From Enhydrobacter aerosaccus (lineage in GTDB: Bacteria; Pseudomonadota; Alphaproteobacteria; Reyranellales; Reyranellaceae), in the NCBI GenBank assembly GCA_903839865.1, contig CAIMEE010000562.1:1-34926 (forward strand): DNA of 34,926 nucleotides. The letters run 5' to 3'. The position numbers and the translations under genes were made by a program. Below the pieces are notes generated by a model that worked only from the letters and a program-made list of their open reading frames with translations, ran no database searches and was not told the DNA's origin. Shown piece by piece: positions 15,537-22,555 of the stretch. The stretch's first letter is position 1. Each line of letters starts with the position of its first letter.

Positions 15537-16688
15537 GGTTGCTCCGGGGCAGAGTGCCCATTGCCTTGGAAATGATCTGCAGCATTACCTCGTCGGCGCC
15601 GCCGCCGATCGAGGCCAGGCGCGAGTCGCGGAAGGCGCGTGCGGTGGGCGATTCCCACAGGTAGCCCGCGCCGCCCCAATATTGCAGGCAGCCGTCGGTG
15701 ACGAGCCGCATCATGCGGCCGGCCTTGAGCTTAGCCATCGACGCCAGCATGACGACATCCTTGCCGTCGAGATCTCCTCGCAGGCGCGGTAGCAGAGCGA
15801 GCGCACCAGCTCGATCTCGGTGCGCAGCTCGGCGAGCTTGAAGTGGATAATCTGGTTGTCCAGCAGCGGCCGGCCGAACACCTTGCGTTCACGTGTGTAC
15901 TCGGCGGTCTGGTCGATCAGCCGTTCCATGCCCACCACGGCCGAGATCGCGCCCCACAGCCGCTCCTCCTGGAACTGCTGCATCTGGTAGACGAAGCCCA
16001 TGCCCTCCTGGCCGATCAGGTGGCGTACTGGAACCTTCACCTCGTCGAAGAAGATTTGCGCCGTATCCGACGAGCGCATGCCAAGCTTGTCGAGCTTCTT
16101 GCTGACCTGCACGCCAGGGGTCTTCATCGGCAGGCAGATCAGCGACTTGTTCTTGTGGACCGGCCCCTCGCCGGTATTGGCAAGCAGACACATCCAGTCG
16201 GCCTGCGTGCCGTTGGTCGTCCACATCTTGCCGCCGTTGATGACCCAGTCGCCACCGACCCGGCGCGCCGTCGTCTTGAGCGATGCCACGTCGGAGCCTG
16301 CGCCCGTCTCGGAGACGCCAAGGCAGGCCACGTAATCGCCGGCGATCGAGGGCGCCAGAAACTCCTTGCGAAGCTCGTCGCTGCCGTAGCGCGCCAGCGC
16401 AGGTGTCGCCATGTCGGTCTGCACGCCGATCGCCATGGGAACAGAGCCGCAATGGATCTGGCCCAGTTCCTCGGCCATCACCATGGCGTAGGAATAGTCG
16501 AGCCCCATGCCGCCGTACTCGACCGGCTTCTGGATGCCGAGCAGGCCCGCGTCGCCCAGCTTCTTGAAGACTTCGTGCGCCGGGAAGATGCCGTCCTCTT
16601 CCCACAGGTCGACATGGGGATTGATGTCCCGGTCGATGATGGCGCGCAACGTGCGGCGGATCTCGTCGTGTTCCTGGGTGAATTGCAT
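15529..16688 (-). pseudogene. Second acyl-CoA dehydrogenase of the operon, disrupted by a one-base frameshift
   Basis: Reading from ATG 16688, the first ~305 residues match the adjacent acyl-CoA dehydrogenase throughout (N-terminal helical domain, ETGAGSDVAS, WTTNGTQADWM, FQEERLW with the helix-G glutamate). After YRACEE the frame loses the family sequence and stops at 15711. The missing C-terminus (MLASMAKLKAGR...QYWGGAGYLW...IGGGADEVML) continues in another frame to TGA 15529. The join is at about 15767-15775, in GAGATCTCGAC. The whole span is 1160 nt, exactly one less than the 1161 nt of the intact neighbour, so a single deleted base explains it. Sequencing error and real inactivation cannot be told apart here. 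If intact it would be a 386-residue FAD enzyme. It starts 1 nt after its paralogue and overlaps the hydratase gene by 8 nt. Confidence 0.85.
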
Positions 16689-16689
16689 G

Positions 16690-17850
16690 TCAGCGGTTCC
16701 CCAGTCGAGGCATCGTGCCCATCAGCTTCGAGATGATCTGCAGCATCACCTCGTCGGCGCCGCCGCCGATCGAGCCCAGGCGGCCGTCGCGATAGCCGCG
16801 CGCGACGGGGCTGTCCCAGAGATAGCCGGCGCCGCCCCAGTATTGCAGGCAGGCGTCGGAGACTTCCCGGCGCAGGCGGCCGGCCTTCAGCTTGGCCATC
16901 GAAGCCAGCATGGTGACGTCCTGGCCGGCGAGATAATCCTCGCAGGCGCGATAGACCAGCGAGCGCAGCGCCTCGACCTCGCTCTTGAGCTCGGCGAGGC
17001 GGAAGTGGACGACCTGGTTGTCGAGCAGCGGCTTGCCGAACACCTGGCGCTCGCGCGTGTAGTCGATGGTGGCGTTGATGATGCGGTCGCAGCCCATCAG
17101 CGTGCCGGCGCCGGCCCACAGCCGCTCCTCCTGGAACTGCTGCATCTGGTAGATGAAGCCCTGGCCTGGCTGGCCGACGGTGTAGCGCACAGGCACCTTC
17201 ACCTCGTCGAAGAAGGTCTGCACCGTGTCGGACGCGCGCATTCCGAGCTTGTTGAGCTTCTTCTGGATGTCGATGCCCTTGGTCTTCATCGGCACGACGA
17301 TCAGCGACTTGTTCTTGTGCGCCTGTCCGTCGCCCGTGTTGGCGAGCAGGCACATCCAGTCGGCCTGCGCCCCGTTGGTCGTCCACATCTTGCCGCCGTT
17401 GATGACCCAGTCGCCGCCGACCCGGCGCGCCTCGGTCTTGATGGAGGCGACGTCGGAGCCCGCGCCCGTCTCGGAGACGCCGAGGCAGGCCACGTAGTCG
17501 CCGGCGATCGAGGGGGCGAGAAAGTCCCGGCGCAACTCGTCGCTGCCGTAACGGGCGAGAGCAGGTGTCGCCATCGAGATCTGAACGCCCGTCGCCATCG
17601 GGATCGAGCCGCCGTTCACGAGGCCCAGCGATTCCGAGCAGATCATGGCGTAGGAGAAATCGAGGCCCGAGCCGCCGAACTCGACCGGCTTGTCGACGCC
17701 GAGCAGGCCCGCGTTGCCCATCTTCTTGAACAGCTCGTGGGCCGGAAACTGGCCTTCTCTTTCCCACTGGTCGACGTGCGGGTTGATCTCGCGGTCGATC
17801 AGGGTCTTCCAGGTCGCGCGCAGCGCTTCATGTTCCGGCGTGAATTTCAT
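16690..17850 (-). CDS. Acyl-CoA dehydrogenase, AtuD/isovaleryl-CoA-dehydrogenase-like
   Basis: 386 residues from ATG 17850, chosen because it overlaps the carboxylase beta stop as TAATG and matches the N-terminus of its paralogue. Motifs: SETGAGSDVAS (126-136) and WTTNGAQADWM (156-166) of the FAD-binding middle domain, RLGMR-like KLGMRASDT (201-209), and GGAGYLWDSPVARGYRD near the C-terminus. The usual YEGT glutamate position reads IGGGADEV, but E242 in QEERLW fits the helix-G base used by isovaleryl-CoA and long-chain dehydrogenases. It would oxidise a branched or terpenoid acyl-CoA to the 2-enoyl-CoA before carboxylation, passing electrons to ETF. A tandem copy follows 1 nt downstream. Position between carboxylase beta and hydratase mirrors atuD; the substrate is inferred. 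Confidence 0.9.
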   Translation of the reverse strand: MKFTPEHEALRATWKTLIDREINPHVDQWEREGQFPAHELFKKMGNAGLLGVDKPVEFGGSGLDFSYAMICSESLGLVNGGSIPMATGVQISMATPALARYGSDELRRDFLAPSIAGDYVACLGVSETGAGSDVASIKTEARRVGGDWVINGGKMWTTNGAQADWMCLLANTGDGQAHKNKSLIVVPMKTKGIDIQKKLNKLGMRASDTVQTFFDEVKVPVRYTVGQPGQGFIYQMQQFQEERLWAGAGTLMGCDRIINATIDYTRERQVFGKPLLDNQVVHFRLAELKSEVEALRSLVYRACEDYLAGQDVTMLASMAKLKAGRLRREVSDACLQYWGGAGYLWDSPVARGYRDGRLGSIGGGADEVMLQIISKLMGTMPRLGNR

Positions 17851-19466
17851 TACATCCTCGCCACACCAAAGGTGATCGGATTGAGCGGCCGTACGATCGA
17901 TTCGCGCGCGATCGACAGGGTGAAGGCCAGCACGCGGCGCGTGTCGCGCGGGTCGATGATGCCGTCGTCCCACAGGTGCGCGGTGCCGTAGAGCGCCGTC
18001 GATTCCTTGTCGAACTGGTCGACGATCGCCTTGAACATCTTGTCTATTTCCTCTCGAGGCGGCTCCTTGCCCTCGCGAATGAACTTCTGCTCGGTCACGG
18101 TCTTCATCACGCCGGCAGCCTGCTCGCCGCCCATGACGGCGGTGCGACTGTTGGGCCAGGCGAAGATGAAGCGCGGATCGTAGGCGCGGCCGCACATCCC
18201 GTAGTTGCCCGCGCCGAAGCTGCCGCCGATCACGATGGTGATCTGCGGCACGGTGGCATTGGCCACGGCCTGGATCATCTTCGAGCCGTGCTTCACGATG
18301 CCGCCGCGCTCCGCCTCGGTGCCGACCATGTAGCCGGTCGTGTTCTGCAGGTAGACGATCGGCGCGCCCTGCTGGCAGCAAAGCTGGATGAATTGCGCGG
18401 CCTTCACGGCGCCCTTGGTGGTGATCGGCCCGTTGTTGCCGATGATGCCCACCGGCTCGCCTTCGATTTCGGCCCAGCCGCAGATCGTCTGCTGGTCGAA
18501 CAGGCCCTTGAACTCGAGGAAGTCCGAGCCGTCGACCAGCCGCGCGATCACCTCGCGCACGTCGTAGGGTTCCTTGTGTGAGGGCGGCACGACCCCGCAC
18601 AGTTCGTCGATGTCGTAGAGAGGTTCCTTGAACGACTTCGGGGAGCGTGGCGGCAGTTTGTCGTTCCAGTGCCACCTGGCGATCACCTCTCGCGCCATGC
18701 GCAGGCCGTCGGCGTCGTTCTCCGCCATCCATTCGGCGACGCCGGACACCGTGGCGTGCATCTCTGCGCCACCCAGGTCCTCGTCGGTCGCGATCTCGCC
18801 GGTCGCCGCCTTGAGCAGCGGCGGGCCGGCCAGGAACACCTTGGCCTGGTTGCGCACCATGATGACGTAGTCGCTAAGGCCCGGGAGATAGGCGCCGCCC
18901 GCCGTCGACGATCCATGCACGACCGTCACCTGCGGGATGCCGCGCGCCGACATGCGGGCCTGGTTGGCGAAGCCGCGGCCGCCGGGCACGAAGATCTCGG
19001 CCTGGTAGAGGAGGTTGGCGCCGCCTGACTCGACCAGGTTCACGACCGGCAGCTTGTTCTCCATGACGATCTGCTGGATACGCTGGCCCTTGCGCTGGCC
19101 GGAGGGCGCCACCGTGCCGCCCTTGATCGCCGAGTTCGACGCCGAGACGATGCAGCGCACGCCCTCGACATAGCCGATGCCGGCGACCGAGCCGCCGCCC
19201 GCGCTCGATCCGTCCTTGTCGTCGTGCATGCGATAACCCGCGAGCGGCATCAGCTCGAGGAAGGGCGCGCCTCTGTCGAGCAGTAGCGCGATACGCTCCC
19301 GCGGCATGAGCTGTTTGCGCTTACGAAAGCGCTCGCGCGATTTCTCGGACGTTGCCTGCACGCTCGCCTCGGCTGCGCGGAACTCCGCTATCGCGGCCAG
19401 CATGCGCTCGCGGTTCTTCTTGAAGTCGTCGCTGTTGGCGTCGATGGCGCTTTCCAGAACGGGCAT
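17850..19466 (-). CDS. Acyl-CoA carboxylase beta subunit, geranyl-CoA carboxylase (AtuC)-like
   Basis: 538 residues of carboxyltransferase fold. Features: RFRKRKQLMPRERIALLLD, AGYRMHDDKDGSSAGGGSV, NSAIKGGT, ESGGANLLYQAEIF, GSSTAGGAYLPGLSD and, in the C-terminal half, FGAGNYGMCGRAYDPRF and WPNSR. The loop after ESGGAN (LLYQAEIFVPGGRGFANQ) is shorter and different from the PRQDEVF...RIFFNQ version I recall for methylcrotonyl-CoA carboxylase, and looks more like AtuC. It transfers carboxyl from biotin of the alpha subunit to a 3-methyl-branched 2-enoyl-CoA. The first gene of the operon ends 3 nt upstream; the dehydrogenase start overlaps its stop. Assignment to geranyl-CoA rests on motif memory and gene order. 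No HMG-CoA lyase gene, expected for leucine breakdown, is present nearby. Confidence 0.88.
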   Translation of the reverse strand: MPVLESAIDANSDDFKKNRERMLAAIAEFRAAEASVQATSEKSRERFRKRKQLMPRERIALLLDRGAPFLELMPLAGYRMHDDKDGSSAGGGSVAGIGYVEGVRCIVSASNSAIKGGTVAPSGQRKGQRIQQIVMENKLPVVNLVESGGANLLYQAEIFVPGGRGFANQARMSARGIPQVTVVHGSSTAGGAYLPGLSDYVIMVRNQAKVFLAGPPLLKAATGEIATDEDLGGAEMHATVSGVAEWMAENDADGLRMAREVIARWHWNDKLPPRSPKSFKEPLYDIDELCGVVPPSHKEPYDVREVIARLVDGSDFLEFKGLFDQQTICGWAEIEGEPVGIIGNNGPITTKGAVKAAQFIQLCCQQGAPIVYLQNTTGYMVGTEAERGGIVKHGSKMIQAVANATVPQITIVIGGSFGAGNYGMCGRAYDPRFIFAWPNSRTAVMGGEQAAGVMKTVTEQKFIREGKEPPREEIDKMFKAIVDQFDKESTALYGTAHLWDDGIIDPRDTRRVLAFTLSIARESIVRPLNPITFGVARM

Positions 19467-19469
19467 CGC

Positions 19470-20333
19470 TCAGCCCCCCAGCACTTTGGGAGTCTTGGCG
19501 AGATGGAAACCGTTGAACGGCTGCGATCTGTCCGTCGCCGGCAGGTCGACCGAGCGGTTGGCCAGCGGCACGCCGCCGTCGATCCTGATCTCGGTGCCGG
19601 TGATGTAGGAGGACGCGTCGCTCAACAGGAAGCACACCGCCGCCGACACTTCGCTCTCCGTTCCGAGACGGCCGAGCGGGCAGTGGCCCTTGAGCTTGGG
19701 GATCTGTTCCTTGAATGCGCCGGAGTAGGTGTCCATACCCGACGAGGCGATCCAGCCCGGCGCCACCGAGTTCACGCGCACGCCCGACACCGCCCATTCG
19801 TAGGCCAGGGTCATGGTGAGGTTGGCCATGCCAGCGCGCGCCGCACCGGTGTGCACCATGGTGGGGAAACCGTTGCGGTAGTCCGCGGTCATGTTGACGA
19901 TCGAGCCGCCGTGCTCGCGCATCGCCTGCACGTAGACCTCGCGGCTCACCAGAAAGTCGCCGGTGAGATTGTTGCGCACCACGACATCGAATCCCTTGGC
20001 GCTGAGCTCAGCGGCGGGCGAGGGGAACTGGCCGCCCGCATTGTTGAACAGGCCGTGGATACGGCCATTCTTCGCCACGATCTTCGCGACCGCTTCCTTG
20101 ACCTGTGCTTCCTCGCGAATGTCGAAGGCGTGCGTCTCGCAGGTGCCGCCCGCCGCCTCGATCTCGGCTTTGACGGTGTCGAGCTTCTCCTGCTTGCGGC
20201 CGGCGATCGCGACGTGCGCGCCCAGGGCCGCGATCTCGTGCGCGGTGCAGCGGCCGATGCCGCTGCCGCCGCCGGTCACGACGACGGTCCGGCCGGCAAA
20301 GAGTCCGGGCGTGAACACCGACCGGTAAGACAT
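19470..20333 (-). CDS. SDR oxidoreductase, AtuB/citronellol-dehydrogenase-like
   Basis: 287 residues. TGGGSGIG (20-27) and NNAGG (97-101) bind the nucleotide; APGWIASSG and ITGTEIRIDGG follow. The active-site strand reads TADYRNGFPTMVHTGAARAG: in place of YxxxK there are Thr162 and Arg166, while Tyr152 sits upstream at about the spot of the displaced catalytic Tyr of DECR1. This HTGAARAG pattern is what I recall from SDRs annotated as citronellol dehydrogenase or 2,4-dienoyl-CoA reductase-like. As first gene of the operon it matches atuB in order. The start has GGAGG ten bases upstream. A MerR-type operator lies 49 nt upstream of the start codon. Confidence 0.85.
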   Translation of the reverse strand: MSYRSVFTPGLFAGRTVVVTGGGSGIGRCTAHEIAALGAHVAIAGRKQEKLDTVKAEIEAAGGTCETHAFDIREEAQVKEAVAKIVAKNGRIHGLFNNAGGQFPSPAAELSAKGFDVVVRNNLTGDFLVSREVYVQAMREHGGSIVNMTADYRNGFPTMVHTGAARAGMANLTMTLAYEWAVSGVRVNSVAPGWIASSGMDTYSGAFKEQIPKLKGHCPLGRLGTESEVSAAVCFLLSDASSYITGTEIRIDGGVPLANRSVDLPATDRSQPFNGFHLAKTPKVLGG

Positions 20334-20381
20334 TCTTCGACTTCCTCCCAGGGCTCTGAACGGCCGTTTATCGGCCTGTAG

Positions 20382-20403
20382 TTGACGTTTACGTAAAGGT
20401 CAA
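20382..20403. promoter_or_regulatory. LiuR-type (MerR) operator between the nine-gene operon and the SCP2 gene
   Basis: A 22-bp palindrome: left half TTGACGTTTAC, right half GTAAAGGTCAA; ten of eleven base pairs are symmetric. The left half equals the left half of the 31946-31967 site next to the MerR gene, and the centre GTTTACGTAAA is shared. It sits in the 110-nt divergent intergenic region and could control both directions. LiuR-family MerR regulators of acyl-CoA catabolism are known to bind TTTACGTAAA-type sites. Confidence 0.75.
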
Positions 20404-20443
20404 GTAAGCCCGCCTGACCATTACTGGACCGGAGGAACTGGCC

Positions 20444-20740
20444 ATGACCTTGCAGGAAATCACCGCGAAAATGAAGGAAGGCGCGTCGAAGAAGTCGGCC
20501 TTCGGCAACACCGTAAAGTTCTCGACGGACAAGGGCGTCGTCTACATCGACGGCAACGCCAATCCCCCGGTCGTCAGCAACGACGACAAGGATGCCGATT
20601 GCACCCTGAAGATGGACTTCAGCGACTTTTCCGACCTGATCGATCGCAAGCTCGACGGCATGACCGCGTTCATGACCGGCAAGCTCAAGATCGAAGGCGA
20701 CATGGGCGTTGCCATGAAGCTGCAGAGCATCCTGAACTAA
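20444..20740 (+). CDS. Stand-alone SCP2 sterol-carrier domain protein
   Basis: 98 residues, essentially one SCP2 domain. YIDGNANPPVVSNDD and DCTLKMDFSDFSDLIDRKLDG lead to the signature AFMTGKLKIEGDMGVAMKLQSIL at the C-terminus. SCP2 domains form a hydrophobic tunnel that holds fatty acyl-CoAs or other lipids. No signal peptide is present, so it is cytoplasmic. A GGAGG lies just before the ATG. It is divergent from the AtuB-like SDR and shares the MerR-type operator, and a strong terminator follows. Since the HSDL2-like SDR of the operon lacks the SCP2 half of its animal homologue, the two may work together as substrate carrier and dehydrogenase; that is inference. Confidence 0.9.
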   Translation: MTLQEITAKMKEGASKKSAFGNTVKFSTDKGVVYIDGNANPPVVSNDDKDADCTLKMDFSDFSDLIDRKLDGMTAFMTGKLKIEGDMGVAMKLQSILN

Positions 20741-20764
20741 AGTTCAGGCTTCGAGATCGAAACG

Positions 20765-20792
20765 AAAGGGCCCTCGTGGGCCCTTTTTGTTT
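20765..20792 (+). terminator. Rho-independent terminator after the SCP2 gene
   Basis: Perfect 9-bp stem AAAGGGCCC / GGGCCCTTT with a TCGT loop (20765-20786), followed by TTGTTT. It lies between the convergent SCP2 and CGNR genes and, with A's on the other side, may serve both strands. Confidence 0.88.
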
Positions 20793-20795
20793 GTC

Positions 20796-21329
20796 TCAGT
20801 CCTCGCGGCCCTTGTGATAGTGCCGCTTGGCCTTGGCGCGGTTGCCGCACGACGCCATCGAGCACCAACGGCGCTTGCCGGCCCGGCTGTCGTCGAGGAA
20901 GAGGTAGAGGCAGTCGGGATTGGCGCAGCGCCGGACCTTCTCGAGCCTGGGGCCGGCCAGCAAATCGCCCGCCGACCACAGTATCGGCGCCAACAGGCTG
21001 AGCGCCGTCCCCGATTTCATGTCGACGTCCCATTCGTAGCCTTCGCGGCCGCGCTTCAGCGTCCTGCGCGTAGGCGCGGAGGCCAGCGCAGCATTCAGCG
21101 CGTCGAGGTCGCGTGCCGCCGGCAGCTTGCCCTGGGCCTGGGCGTCGAACAGACGATGGATCGTCTCGCGTAGGCCAAGGGCCGTCTCGAACTCTTTGGC
21201 CGTCGGCGCCTTGGTCCCCTTGGCCCAGCCGGCGAGGTCGGCGGGCGTATTGAGCGTCTCCGTGGGTACGGCTTGGCCGCGCCAGTAACGCGTGTTGGCG
21301 AAGTCGAGGCAAAGGTCGGGGCGGATCAT
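20796..21329 (-). CDS. CGNR zinc-finger (ABATE-domain) putative transcriptional regulator
   Basis: 177 residues from ATG 21329; a GTG three codons upstream (21338) is equally possible, and neither has a clear Shine-Dalgarno sequence. The N-terminal LCLDFANTRYWRG and helical middle form the ABATE domain. The C-terminus has a four-cysteine zinc finger: C-x4-C in RCANPDC, then W-C-x4-C-GNR-AKAKRHY, which gives the family its name. Members are thought to be ligand-responsive DNA-binding regulators. The gene is divergent from a VOC-fold protein with palindromes in the 91-nt gap, so that gene is the likely target. Its 3' end shares the terminator region with SCP2. Confidence 0.88.
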   Translation of the reverse strand: MIRPDLCLDFANTRYWRGQAVPTETLNTPADLAGWAKGTKAPTAKEFETALGLRETIHRLFDAQAQGKLPAARDLDALNAALASAPTRRTLKRGREGYEWDVDMKSGTALSLLAPILWSAGDLLAGPRLEKVRRCANPDCLYLFLDDSRAGKRRWCSMASCGNRAKAKRHYHKGRED

Positions 21330-21357
21330 GTCGTGCACATGATAACCGGATGACCGG

Positions 21358-21407
21358 TTGACAAGCTCCTGCTCCTTTTATAACTACATAACCAGTTAAC
21401 TAGTTAT
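21358..21407 (+). promoter_or_regulatory. Promoter and palindromic operator in front of the VOC gene
   Basis: TTGACA (21358-21363) is followed after 15-17 nt by TATAAC/TAACTA (21379-21386), a plausible promoter in an otherwise GC-rich context. Downstream lies a 20-bp near-palindrome (21388-21407) centred on AGTTAACT with flanks ATAAC and GTTAT. A second inverted repeat AACCGG-ATGA-CCGGTT sits at the upstream edge (21344-21359). They are candidate sites for the divergent CGNR regulator. Confidence 0.5.
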
Positions 21408-21420
21408 ATAGGAGGAAGGC

Positions 21421-21792
21421 ATGTTTGACCACGTTTCCATCGGCGTCAGCGACATCAAGGCGTCCGGCAGGTTCTACGACGCGGTGCTGAAGCCGATCGG
21501 CTACACGCGCCTGTCGGACGGCGAGACCGCGCTGGGCTATGGCGCGAAGGACGCGGGCCTGTGGCTGCTCGCCGCCAAGACGCCGGTGCCGGCCAACAAG
21601 GAGTCGGGCCTGCATTTCTGCTTCGTGGCCAAGGATCGCGCCGGCGTCGACGCCTTCCATGCCGCCGCCCTCAAGAACGGCGGCACGGACAACGGCAAGC
21701 CGGGTGTGCGCGCGGACTACAGCCCCAAGTACTACGCCGCGTTCGCCGTCGACCCGGACGGCTATCGCATCGAGGCTTACTGCGGAAAATAG
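21421..21792 (+). CDS. VOC (glyoxalase/bleomycin-resistance) family protein
   Basis: 123 residues, one VOC module pair: FDHVSIGVSDIKASGRFYDAVL at the N-terminus, GLHFCFVAKDRAGVDAFHAAAL in the middle and AAFAVDPDGYRIEAYC at the end. Metal-ligand candidates are His4, His65 and Glu118. Single-domain proteins of this size act as dimers in isomerisation, thiol conjugation or resistance by sequestration. A very strong AGGAGG precedes the ATG. The divergent CGNR regulator and strong, palindrome-bearing promoter suggest an inducible response to some small molecule. A hairpin terminator begins just after the stop. Confidence 0.9.
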   Translation: MFDHVSIGVSDIKASGRFYDAVLKPIGYTRLSDGETALGYGAKDAGLWLLAAKTPVPANKESGLHFCFVAKDRAGVDAFHAAALKNGGTDNGKPGVRADYSPKYYAAFAVDPDGYRIEAYCGK

Positions 21793-21820
21793 AGCGTGAC
21801 GACTTCAGTCATCACGCTTT
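21793..21820 (+). terminator. Hairpin terminator between the VOC gene and the small convergent gene
   Basis: Stem AGCGTGA (21793-21799) pairs with TCACGCT (21812-21818), extended inward by GACT/AGTC after one mismatch, and is followed by TT. It starts directly after the VOC stop codon and can serve both convergent genes. Confidence 0.65.
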
Positions 21821-21822
21821 GA

Positions 21823-22128
21823 TCAGGCCGCCGTCTCGGCGATGACCTCGAGCGGCACCACTTCGACGCCGTTGTTCGAGGCGAGCCGCGTCTTGGCGGT
21901 GTAGTCGGAGAAGAAGGCGCGAGTCTGCAGGATCTTTGCAGCCTCGTCGTCCTTGGGCGTGGCGAGGTGGTAGTAGTCCTCGCCGTCGCGTGCCTTGAGG
22001 CAGCGATAGCCGATCCGGCCCTTGAGGTCCGGATCGGAATCGAGGGCGGCGATGAACTGGGCGATGTCCTTGTGCCAGGTCTCCTGCGAGCCGGCCTGGA
22101 AACGATACTTGATCAGGAACTGCTTCAT
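21823..22128 (-). CDS. Small uncharacterised protein divergent from an HxlR regulator
   Basis: 101 residues from ATG 22128, with AGGAGG seven bases upstream. The sequence MKQFLIKYRFQAGSQETWHKDIAQFIAALDSD, then IGYRCLKARDGEDYYHLATPKDDEAAKIL suggests a ferredoxin-like alpha/beta barrel of the small monooxygenase (ABM) or EthD kind, but I do not recognise a specific family. No signal peptide or membrane segment. It is divergent from an HxlR-type repressor 75 nt away, an arrangement usual for a target gene of that regulator, which hints at a role in redox or electrophile stress. Confidence 0.75.
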   Translation of the reverse strand: MKQFLIKYRFQAGSQETWHKDIAQFIAALDSDPDLKGRIGYRCLKARDGEDYYHLATPKDDEAAKILQTRAFFSDYTAKTRLASNNGVEVVPLEVIAETAA

Positions 22129-22203
22129 GGTGTCCTCCTGGCGAACAGTTAGGAACCAAAGGAGCACTTCCGCAAGTATGGACAAAAATGATACCAAGGG
22201 CGC

Positions 22204-22545
22204 ATGAGCAAGCGCCCGCACCAGTGCCCCGTCGCCGCCTTCCAGAAGATGATCGGTGGCAAGTACAAGCTGCGCATCGTCTGGGACCTGCAGGAGGGGC
22301 CGCGGCGCTACGGCGAAATACGGGTCGGATTGCTGCGCGGAGCCGCCGGCACGTCGGCGATCGCGCCGCGCGTGCTCAGCCGCGAGCTGAAGGCGCTCAC
22401 CGAGTCCGGGCTGATCGCGCGCAAGGACTACGGCACAGTGCCGCCGAAGGTCGAGTATCGCCTCACCCCGAAGGGCAAGAGCTTCGTGCCGGTGATCGCC
22501 GCCATCCGCAGATGGGGCGACCGGCACCTCGTTGCCGCTTCCTAG
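22204..22545 (+). CDS. HxlR-family winged-helix transcriptional regulator
   Basis: 113 residues. CPVAAFQKMIGGKYKLRIVWDLQEGPRRYGEI is the standard start of HxlR proteins, followed by the recognition helix in APRVLSRELKALTESGLI and the wing with VEYRLTPKGKSF. Cys8, at the usual sensor position just before the first helix, could be redox- or electrophile-reactive. The protein binds DNA as a dimer and most likely controls itself and the divergent small gene. AAGGG lies upstream of the ATG. An insert near 43-52 (LLRGAAGTSA) makes the helix-turn-helix linker longer than in most relatives. The 3' end faces the gamma-glutamyltransferase gene 10 nt away. Confidence 0.9.
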   Translation: MSKRPHQCPVAAFQKMIGGKYKLRIVWDLQEGPRRYGEIRVGLLRGAAGTSAIAPRVLSRELKALTESGLIARKDYGTVPPKVEYRLTPKGKSFVPVIAAIRRWGDRHLVAAS

Positions 22546-22555
22546 AAGCCCCCCG

